Shown one piece after another: positions 12,412 to 24,400 of a DNA stretch of 64,000 nt (position 1 is its first letter; each line of letters begins with the position of its first letter). The position numbers were made by a program, and so were the translations under genes. This DNA comes from Yponomeuta sedellus. Its lineage: Eukaryota > Arthropoda > Insecta > Lepidoptera > Yponomeutidae. Below the pieces are notes generated by a model, which was not told the origin of the DNA, did not search any database, and saw nothing but the letters and a program-made list of their open reading frames with translations. The stretch spans positions 12,126,037 through 12,190,036 of the forward strand of contig OW203726.1 of the NCBI GenBank assembly GCA_934045075.1. The letters are read 5' to 3'.

Positions 12412-15400
12412 CTGTGGGCAAAAGAATCAAGTTACAGTGGACCTGATTTACATTTGCTTTATTTTTATATCTTTTAACCACGCTTTACATAGATCTAGAA
12501 TAGAATAGAGACGCCAAGAGTACACCCGTAAGGAACAGCATTTTTTTAGGGTTACAATAAAATAAAATATCTCTCTCTCTCTCTCTGAGAACCTTTATTA
12601 TATTTTAAAGGCGCAGGCCTGTTCTCAGAGAGAGATATATATATGGGTGTTATTACCACGCGCGTTCACCGCGGAAACCCCAAAAGATTTGCTATCACTA
12701 ACAGATATGCTTTTGGCGCCTCTATTCCATTCTAGATCTATACAAAGCATGCTTAAAATGCATGGAAATAAAGCAAATGTAAATCAGGCCTTACATTTGC
12801 TTTATTTCATGCTTTTCAAGCATGCTTTACTTACATGTAGGGTAGAATACAGACGCCAAAAGTGTTCAGCCGTAAGGGACAGCAATTTTTTTGTGACCAT
12901 ACGAATAAAATAAAGACACAGGCCTTCTCTCAGAGAGAGAGTAAGGGCTTAATTACCACCACGGAAATCGGAAAAAAATTGCTATATACGGTTTTGGCGT
13001 CTTTATTCTATTCCATCTCTATGTAAAACATGCTTCACTTCTTCAACGAAATTCTAACTCAGCTGCCTTTTGTGGCTTTTAGACACACCATAGGCTAAAT
13101 TTATGTTTGTCACAGCAAATTTTTTGCGACTATACGAATAAAATAAAGGCATAGGCCTTCTCTCAGAGAGAGAGTAAGACCTTTACTACCACCGCGGAAA
13201 TCCCAAAAAAATTGTTATATACGCTTTTGGTGTCTCTATTCAATTCAATCTCTACGTAAAACATGTTTCACTTTTACAACCAAACGCTGACTCAGCTGCC
13301 TTTTGTGGCAACTTAGACACATCATAGTCGAAATTTACGTTTATCAGCAATTTTTTTGTGACTTAATAATTATTTACTAAAATTAATCGAAAGTAATATC
13401 ATAAAAACTTAACGGAGAACAAAAATAGATGTGACGAAAAAAACAAAAGAACAGCGGTGTATTTTTTTTCTTTTGCAAATAATGAGGTTTGTTATACTAG
13501 CTTGTGAGCAACAAGTTTACTAAAGTGCCTGACCAGGAAAGTTAGATTGATAAGTTACGTAGATAAAAAGTTAGTTATAAGGGTTCCTAAAGATACGTAA
13601 TCCGAGGAAGAAGGTTTGAGATTAAAGTGAGCAGTATCCAAAGGAGAAAATATGCACTATTTATCTGAGCTGTCTGAGTTACATTTCGTTAGCGCCATTC
13701 ATCCTGCTGAATTTTCTGTAAGTACTTTATAATAAGCACCTTTCAAGTTTCTAGTACGGTAAGCAATGATCTGCAAGGGTAGTAAAGCGGTAGTTGACTC
13801 AAAAATAGACGGGTATTCCATTAGGTATGCACAAAAACGCTTACAAAAGTAAAAAATCCCACGTACTTGTTTTTTTTTATGTTTTATAAGTTGGAACATG
13901 TAAAAAAGCATCTTACTCGTATTAATCTTTAACATGGCATCAAAATTTTTTTACAAGTTCGCCATTTGAGATGGGTGGTGTTAAGCACCGTATGGTGCCC
14001 TACTTTTCTGTTTTACTAATAGGTAAATATTTTATTTATAAATCCGTGTTTATTCAATAATATAAGCAAGACAATTAATGCTAGAACAGAGAACTAAATT
14101 TAAAAAACTAACATAAGTAAAAAAGACAATATGTACAAAAAGGCAAAATAAAACAATAAAAAAGGTCTGTCGTCAACAGATGGTTTGGGAATCGTTATTG
14201 CTAAGTACTTAAAAACCACATCTAATTTGAGGAGGAATTAGGTACAAACAGCATCACAATGATTTTGGAAAAATTGTAAAGTGTTCAGTTAGCAAGAAGT
14301 GGATGTGTGACACTTTATTTTTAAAGTATACAAAAATAGACAAACAAATACGTCACACATGCTTCATATGACCTGGATCCTAACGCACATTATTTGCAAT
14401 AGACTAATCAACGGCTAAGTAGATGTTAAGGTTCAAAGTCACATGCTTTGCTTGCGTATTATTACAGAAAAGAATCGTAAACAAGACATTACTTCGTAAT
14501 TAAACGGAACGGTTTTTTTTACTTTTAGTTTAAAAACAAGATAATTCACTGAATTCAACGAGCAATGTTTTTATACATCGCAATCTCAAACAAGTTTGCG
14601 GGCTGGTTGATACCTTCATTTAAAATGGCCATTATGGGAGTCTCTTTGACGGAGCCAAAGGATAAATGAGACAATTCACCTAAGAACAAAGGACTGGCAC
14701 TGATGGAAACATTTTGTACTGTAATGAAAATCAAACTAATTACAAAAGTTACCATTGTGAACGAAATGACAACTAGGATTACTAAAGTTTGTTTGTACCT
14801 TATTTGCAGCTCATAAAGAAAGAAAGATTGATAGATAAATATGCACTAGGGTAGAGAGAGTTCAGATCACCTCGACACGTAACGGTCATGATGGCCTCGC
14901 GGGCATCTTCGTCGTCTGTGACGTCGGCCTTAAGGATACCACTCGAAGGCGTGACGCACGTTGGATTAGTTATCGGAAAAACAGATGGTACGCAGATATA
15001 GTCTGTTAGCTTTTAGAATATACCTCGGCTACTATCGGATAGAATTTATTAATTAATTTAATTCGGAGATAAAACAGAAACATGCCACTTATTCTAAGCT
15101 TAGATGATTAAATTATGTACTAGAATTAAATATATTTGGGTAATAGAAATATCGGAACTAATAGGTATGATACTTAGGTAATTACGAAATCGGAACTAAT
15201 ATGAAACTTAATTTCGAAATCAAAACTCGATCATCAGTACGAAAACCGGCGAAAATTGGCGAAAACCGAAGCCTACTTTAGAGCCCGAGGTATATTTTAA
15301 AAGCTAACAGACTATACAGTAGAAATTATTTAGGTAATGGCGTACTGTAGGGTACAGGCCAGGCAATACAGGCAAGAGAGTAAGCTAGTCACTGCGTTAT

Positions 15401-18400
15401 ATTCCTTTTAATGCACCCGTGCTAAAGACAACTTTAAAAACCTATTTACACTCTTTCCAACTGAGCCAATGGGTGACTCATCGGCATCAGTGAAATTTCG
15501 GACCTCTTTATAATATTATCTGTATTACGTACAGGCAGCGACATCTGGCTGAAGTAATTTACATCACTTTCAGCCCCGAGTACCTACTTTGCAGTTAGGT
15601 TTTTACATCGGAATGATATCGCTGTACCCACATGATTATATTCTTTTTAATGCACTACTAACCCGTGCTAAGGACAACTTTTAAAAACCTATTTAGAGGC
15701 AAAAAATTCTTCCCGTGCCGGAATTCGAACCCGCAACCCCTGGCTATCCGTGCCAGCGCTCTTACCAACTGAGCCAATATTTATAGGTTGGAATTTTATG
15801 GGTGGAGTTTTTAGCCTCTAAATAGGTTTTTAAAAGTTGTCCTTAGCACGGGTTGGTGCATTAAAAAGAATATAATCATGTGGGTATAGCGATATCATTC
15901 CGATGTAAAAACCTAACTGCAAAGTAGGTACTCGGGGCTGCAAGTGATGTAAATTACTTCAGCCAGATGTCGCTGCCTGTACGTAATACAGATAATATTG
16001 TAAAGAGGTTCGAAATTTCACTGATGCTGGTGAGTCGCCCATTGGCTCAGTTGGAAAGAGCGCTGGCACGGATAGCCAGGGGTCGCGAGTTCGAATCCCG
16101 GCATGGGTGGAATTTTTAGCCTATAAATAGGTTTTTAGTTACTGCGTGTGCTCACCTAGCACACGCAGTGACTAGCTACCTTCTACTTACCTTACCTTAC
16201 CTTACTTATTGGCAATTTAAGCACTAGGTTTGTGAATACTTCAGCTACTCAGGGTTCCTCGTCATGTTTTCCTTCACAGTTAGTGACTGGTATTGCTACA
16301 TTGTTATGGTACGTAACTTAGAAAATACAGTTATTGGTAGGTACCTGCCGGGGTTTGAACCCATGACCTCTTGAATTTAAGGTAAGCTATCTACTGACCG
16401 CGGCTGTGCTCGTAGGTACGTGTACATTAGTTTAAATACTTATAGTAATTGACTTAAATATTATCAAATATAATATGTGGTAATAATATGATTGTAGAGA
16501 GAGGATGAAGGAAGAAATTTGACGAAACAAATATATATTGCGAATGTGATTGGAAGGGCTGGTACGGGACGTCCCAGGCGGACATACATCGACAAAATAG
16601 GGGATGTATTAGAAAAGGGGAAGATAAACAGTACCAGGAACCGGCGTCCGTGTATGCAACGACTTATGAACGTTGATGAAACGAAGGTGATATGTCAGGA
16701 TCGTGGCAAGTGGCAGTCCCTGGTCTCTGCCTAACCCTCTGGGATACAGGCGTGAGGTTATGTACGAGTATGTATGTAATATAATTTTCACAAATGAATG
16801 TAATTCGACTATTTTGGTACTTTTTTGTGTATTTAGTAATAATCCGAAATAAATAACAATATAGATACATATTTAGTCAAACTAAATCATATCAAGCGAA
16901 GGAACTCCTCTAAAATAGAGCATATTTTTACTCTGTATATGATTGAACGTAAGCACATAAATATAGATTTTACGTAACTCACTAATAACTCACTTTACTC
17001 AAACGCCCTACGACTGAAACATCACACAAATTAAATGCACATTGGGGTTTGTTTTATTAAACATTAAGATCCACTGTTAATATTTTTTTTGTATTTATCT
17101 TTGAGAGCCTGAACTGAATTGGGCTGATTTAATTAAGTTTTGGAGCGAAAACAGATTCAAATTCTATGAAACTGGCAGTAAGTCATGCACTAAAGTACGT
17201 AATCAACTGAGCTCCTACGAGCTTTTAGTTTCTAGTACCATGAATAACAGGAACACAGTAAATAAACTCTTTAAAGATTCTTGTGTACAAAAACTACGTA
17301 CCAATGACATTATTGATTTAAAAGATACGTTCTGCTGTGGATCACATTAATCACATCGCACTAATATAAATAAAGGCAAAAGTTTGTGAGTGTGTATGTT
17401 TGTTCCTTCTTCACGTCTAAACGGCTGGAGTGTTTAATAAAATTTGGTATGGAGTTAGCTGACACCCTGGATTAACATAGGCTACGTTTTACTGCAGGAA
17501 AATATTTTATTCACATGGGAAAATCGATAAACCGCGGGTAACACCGCGGGGCACAGCTAGTATGCTATATTATAATTCCACTCGCTAACGGTAAATGAAA
17601 ACACCGTGAGAAACCTTTGTGTCTGAGGTATTTACATATCTTACTACGTACAATAGCCCGACTTTCAGGCTAAATGCTTAAGTATTAGGTCTTACTATAT
17701 CTATGTATGTACACGCAATTCGCAAGTGGTGCGGACGTGTTACTATGATCTTATTTGACGGGTCGGTAATAAAGGGTCGGATGTATGATGTTTCTCTCTT
17801 AGTTAGACATCTATTGCTTTGCGTCATTGGTGTTAAGGTTCTTAACGATCTATTGTAATATTTCCTTGCATAAGTGTAAGGAAATGTCTATGAAATTATA
17901 TATATTAGAGTTAATTAAATGAAATTAAATGCAGTTCAGATTGTCTTATTATTGTTGTACTTTATTACACACGAACCATTAAACAGGACATCACATAAGA
18001 AATAACATGTACAAAGGTGAGCTTATCTCTGTCTTGCATAAAGAGAAATACAAATTTGAACTGTATTTGAAAAGTGGTTTGAGGAGCCAAATTTTTTTAA
18101 ACAAGGCTTTACTGATTAGTCCTCCAATACAAACATCAGTGAAAATAAAAAAAATACTGATGATTGATATCCACTCCTATCACATTATTTGAAAACTACT
18201 TCATTTAAATATCACTAATGGCCAACTGTGGCCACTGTTGTAATATCAATTATGGTGCGCGACAGTAAAAAAAAATTAAGAATATTTAACTTTTTGCCAC
18301 GTTTAAGGTGTACGTTGATTATTAAATCAAAATTTAACTGAGGTTAAAATATCCATGTTTTTATTTTCTACTTTCGGTATGTACCAAATGCGTACCAAAA

Positions 18401-21400
18401 AACATATATTATTTGTTTCGTTATATATTTCGTGACAGTTAGTATTATCATTTTCGTAGTGTCATGAGAGAAACATATAAGCGCTCAAAGTATGTTTCAT
18501 ATTCACAATTAGATTTGAGTCGTAACTACATAGAAGGAGGCTTTAGAACAGCCTGCCAACAAAGCACGAACCAATACGCAAGCCTCTAATATTTGCAATG
18601 CGCAAAGGGGCCCGAGCAGAGCTCCCTTCAGGTTGGATTATCAATAAAGCCGACGCGTGCACTGCAGGGTCCATCGTATGCAAACATCGTATGTCCACCT
18701 CGATACAGAGAGAATCTCGGGTTTGGAATGCAACATTCATTCGGAATTCCGAGTATGTAATTGAGTACTTGTGAAAAGATTCGCAACAAACACTTACGGC
18801 AAACAGTTATGAGTATGAGATGAGCCCATCACACCTAAAGATACAAGATTGAGGGTGTTAGCGAGAAAAAAATATGGTTATACATAAAGGTGTCTTTTTT
18901 GTAAATAAAAGGTTTTTATTTCTTGTAAGTGGTTTCGTAATAGGATTTTATTTTGATCATAAGAGTCAATTATTCTATTTCATAACAAATGGTACTTACA
19001 TCATCATTAGTATGTTAATTATCCAAGACTCGTATAAAAAGTGAGAATCAATAAAAATCTAAACTGAAGAACTTTTTTACATGGTATCCTCTTCTTCGTC
19101 TTCTTCTTCAGGCTATATTATGTAGTCCACTGCTGGACATAGCCCTCCCCTAATGAGCGCCATAGCGCCCTGTCTTCAGCTTTTCGCATCCAGCATCTGC
19201 CGGCAGTTTTTCGCAAATCGTCATCCCACCCGGTCGGAGGGCGTCCTACACTACTTTTGCCGGGTCGCGGTCTCCACACAAGAGCACGTTTACTCCAACG
19301 GTTGCCATGGTATGCTGGGGTTGAATTTATAGATAAATAAAAACATTTATTTAGCCGCACAGTACTAAAATCACAACATAAGTAACATAAAATGTAACAC
19401 AAGTTAAAATATTACACGTATACAAGACAAACAAACACAATACATTTGGTACATAGATTACTATCCAACCGAAACCAGCTCAGGACTACGTCGTGGATTT
19501 TTGTAAAAACTTTATTATTTTATTGAAGACTGATGTGGACTTTCTTTTGATTTGCTTTTTTTCTAATACCGAGAATATCTACGACTCATATAAGTTAACA
19601 TCTTGTCACCTAGAATTATCAATTTAATATAAATTCCAACATATATTTATTATTTCACTTTGAATACAAGAGGTGCTACTCGAGCTGTTAACAATGACAC
19701 CTGCATATATCTCCAAAGTAAATGCGTTTTCACGCTTCACTATAATGTAACTTAACACAATACAAACTCGAAACAATCGCGTGCATGCACTTTGTAGCGG
19801 CTGGCACAGTTAACCCTTTCACCCTTACACATTTCAGGAAAATATTTAAAAAATCGATACTAGTATTAGTCGCCACCTGATAATTACTAGTATAAATAAA
19901 TAAACTTTCTACCATAGGAAAGAATAAAAGAGAAGATGGTCCACACGTAGAGGGGAGATCAGAAACATCTGAAGGTATAAAATAATACTTTTATTTATGT
20001 AACTTTTGTTTAAGAATGTTTATTATTCTCTAAATATGTATGTCTAGAATTATGTATATGTATTTTATAAACTATTTAAGTAGTTATAATTATGTACAAT
20101 GTGCGTATATTAGTAAGTATCTATTGATAGCTATAGTAACAATTGATAGGTAACTATTAACTTGAAATAGGTATTTTAGATTTTATTTTTCTTGTTTAGC
20201 TATATTTGCCATCTCCCGCTCTCTGTTTTATTATTCAGAATCTTTCTTAGGCTGGCTGGAAGAAATTTCTTTTGAAATAAATCCGCCTTTGTACATTAAC
20301 ACTTACCTGTTATTTATGTTATTTTTCTGTTTCTTAATTTTTGTGCAATAAAGCGTAACAAACAAACAAATAATGTACCTTAAGGCGCGGTGCGAGATGC
20401 GTTTTATTCTCAAAAATTATCAACACACAGCTGATTCAGTGAAGGCAAGAAACTTGGCAAGCTCCCGTATCACGTAATTTTTAAGACAAGTGGGGCTATC
20501 TATAGTTGTTAGAGTTTCTGATGTTTTAAATAGATTGCGCGTTGACATTTCAAATTTGCTTTTGAATAGAAAGGTGTTATTTATGAAAACACGATTTCTT
20601 TGAAGCATACTCTAGAGTACAGCTTATTTAATCTGTGATAACGTTTAACGTTTAACTTTGCACTCGTAAAATCTCTATCACAGGCTATTTTAATCAAAGT
20701 TTTTCTAGTGTTTTCTAGGAACCGTGTTTTTATAAATCAAATCTTAACATTTTAATAGTCACGAAATCCGCCCTAAATATAAATGTAAAACAACTGTCGC
20801 ACTTATCGTCTCAAAAAATATCAAACCGTAATCCTATGAAGGCAAGTAACATTGGCGCGTTCCTACATTCATTGGTCAGTTTTTTTACATAGTTATGTAC
20901 GAGTATGGGAGAGTCCTTAAAGATACAGTTTTTTTACATTTATGGTTTAGGGATTGTCTAAATTTCTTAGAGTGTCTCATTTGAATACATTACGCGTTGA
21001 AATTTTAAATTGTTTTTGAATAGAAAACTTTTTTGCTCTATCGCAAAATATCCAAGAGGACAATTTCGATAAGGTTTCTTAGGAAGAAATGTTAGTACAC
21101 GATACTTAATGCATACACGATACGTTTCTGCAAGAAAAAAGGCAATAAAAGTGCTACTTTGAACCTCAATACCGCTGATTCCCCCAGAACGTTTCCTTTG
21201 GAAAGAATGTTCACAGTAGTGCAGCGAATTTATTCGGGTTTCTGGTAGAACGTTACCTATCTCCTTATCTTAAAGTTCTCGTGCGGGACCGACAGTAAGT
21301 CGGCAATACTTCGATCTACTGGGATCTGTTGAGTCTGTCCCTTGACTTTACACCTTGGCCTAATCGAAGATGTATTCTGCGAGGTTGGTCATGACCTTTA

Positions 21401-24400
21401 GGGATTGGTACTTAGTCTTCTGGTTTTGACAGTTTACGCGTGGACGCACTACGTACGAGCATTATATGTAACGCTTGTTAGCATATACGTCCTAAAAATT
21501 TTGCGTTCTACACGCTCATATGTACTCATACATCCAAAATATGAATGTATATGGGAATTTTGTTACACCCGGTATACATTTAACATTTATTTCACTTACC
21601 TGGATTGATGATCACTCAAATAGCCTTGGTCTCGATCGCGGATCCGATCTCTGGAACAAAAACCGGAAATTGAAACTGATTTTCTTGTAAGCAAAACATT
21701 GAAACAGGCCGAATACTAAACATTCCAAACATTCCAAACAAGCCAGAGGCATAGGCAAAGACAAAGGTTTTTCATATTAATAAACCCGTTAAATATAAAA
21801 ATAATATTTACTCTCTCGATACTTGTATAACTTGTATACTAAAAATCCTGAATGCATTACACTATTATCGTACGAAAAGCCGAGGGTTGTTCTCCAAAAC
21901 CATAGGAACCTAATGAACAAAGAAAGTGTAACCTATCTTATATAAAAAAATACTAAAGTAAAGTATGTGCACCATATCTATTTCTTCCTGACTGGGGCGA
22001 ACCCTAAAAGGAAGGTATGTATTTTGGCTCGTATGTATCTATGTATGTAAATATACCCAGATGGGCAGATTTTGACAAATAGGTACTGCCCGACTACAGA
22101 GATTAACTACAAAGCAGCGGGACCAACCTCCTCCTCTCCTCCTTAGTAGGTAAATTACCTGCTTTTTAGTTAATCTCTGTAGTCGGGCAGTACCTATTTG
22201 TCAAAATCTGCCCATCTGGGTATATTTACATACATAGATACATACGAGCCAAAATACATACCTTCCTTTTAGGGTTCGCCCCAGTCAGGAAGAAATAGAT
22301 ATGGTGCACATACTTTACTTTAGTATTTTTTTATATAAGATAGGTTACACTTTCTTTGTTCATTAGGTTCCTATGGTTTTGGAGAACAACCCTCGGCTTT
22401 TCGTACGATAATAGTGTAATGCATTCAGGATTTTTAGTATACAAGTTATACAAGTATCGAGAGAGTAAATATTATTTTTATATTTAACGGGTTTATTAAT
22501 ATGAAAAACCTTTGTCTTTGCCTATGCCTCTGGGATATAGAAATGAAGTATGATAAGTAGATTTTCATCTCCATTTAATATTTTACGAAAATTTAAAATG
22601 TTTGATCGCAATACACCTTGGGCGAGTCACACAACATTAAGTAAAATAATAAATAAATCGCATTAGGGAACCTTAGACTTGGTACGACTTTGTCTAGATT
22701 TCATTACTTTTTAGAAATAAACAAGCAGCTCCATCGAGTCTGGCTAATTTTTTACAGAATGTTTTTGGTGCGATACTTTTTACTGTACAGTCTGTTAGCT
22801 TTTAGAATATACTTCGGCTACTATCGGATATATTCGTGTACTAGAAATATCGGAACTAATATGACACCTAATTGCACATAACTTTTCAAAATAGTGAAGA
22901 AGAGTTTTATACAGAGCAGGAAGTAGTATTACACTCGTGTATTTTCGGCGAAAACCGAAGCCTACTCTAGAGCCCGAGGTATATCCTAAAAGCTAACAGG
23001 CTGCAGGGCTCACGCCTTGTCTCAGAGAGAGAGTATGGGCTTAACCTTTGTGACTTATAGCATTTAATTTTGGAATCTTCGAAAGAAGAAAGGATATAGT
23101 GTAGGTATCTAGTAAGGTATATTGGACACTGTATAAATCGTCTAGCATAAATAAAGAAACAAGTTAGGTACTTACCTAGTATTATGATCGCTGAGGTAGC
23201 CCCGCTCCCGTTCTCGCTCTCGTTCTCGAATCAGTTCATTCCGGTCACTGTTGGAACACAAACACAAGCTTACTTCATCAGTAGACTTAATATTATTTCA
23301 ACTAACGCAATAAAAAATTAAGAATACCCTAGTTGACTCACAATGAAATTAAACGGAACGGGCTGTGCTCGTATCTTTCAGTATCTTTGATGGAATCGCA
23401 CAAGGAACTAAGGAGACTCTATATTTCAGAGTATGTCAGTTCCTTAGTACTTTAAGTGGTACTTCAACTTGCAGACTTGATATGATGCAAGTTGAAGTAA
23501 CACTGGGCTGGTCACATATACCGAAGAACCGATGGCCGATGGGGTGCAAAGGTTATAAAGTGGATACCACCAACTGGCAAACGCAGCATAGGACGGCCTA
23601 CTAGCTTACTGGACCGACGATCTGAGCCAGATTTCTGGCAGTAGCTGCATAAAGATGGCCAATGACAGAAAATAGTGGCGTGCTTGGGGAACACGTATGT
23701 CAAGCAATGGACGTATACAAAAAGCGGTTCAAGTGAGTCTAATACTCAGCACGGTTAACACAGAATTGGACAAGACATTCAAGATGCGATTCAAACTCAA
23801 GGCGGGATCAAAACGATTGTAAGAGGGATTGCTACTGGCAGATAGACCTAACAATAACTCACGACATTGACAAACGGCCAATTTAACAAGGGGAAAAAAT
23901 TGAGATAGCACCTAGAACCTGAGATTTTTACACTTACCCCCGATTTATTTTCTACGCGAAATCTGCCCTTCTATTATGTAACCACTGTCGAGTTAAGTAG
24001 ACAACTCCAAAGTGTCAAAATATGTAAACATTTGACAGCTGGAGTAGCTTAAAAAGTAAAAATCGACCTAACTCAACTCAGTGGTTAATTACATAACAGA
24101 GCCCCTAAGGTAAGTTTCATACTTTGGCCATACGTAACAAGTTATGAAAAAATTGCCATTGTGTGGGTGGCGAGAAAAATTTAATAAAGAATAAACTGCA
24201 ATAGAATGGCTCTGTGGGGCCGCGGCCGGCCAAAAAATTATCTTTCCACCAAAATTACGAACTTGCGCGAAGCGTCACTGCTAAGCGCGGCGCAATATAC
24301 TTTCTACTAGTTTCATCTTGGTGCCTCGTTGTTCTAGTGACATCACGTCTGCTTTATAACCAAGGCGGAGGTCGTGGGTCCGATTCCCGCGGGGTGCCGT

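Noticed and set aside
16036..16110. tRNA gene
   Set aside because: A and B boxes are visible but the base before the presumed anticodon is C, the acceptor stem has a mismatch, and it is part of a repeated SINE; the same holds for 49-112, 5300, 24550 and 50367.
23455..23492. Hairpin acttcaacttgca...tgcaagttgaagt as a microRNA
   Set aside because: Stem is only 13 bp with a 12-base loop; too short for a typical precursor.
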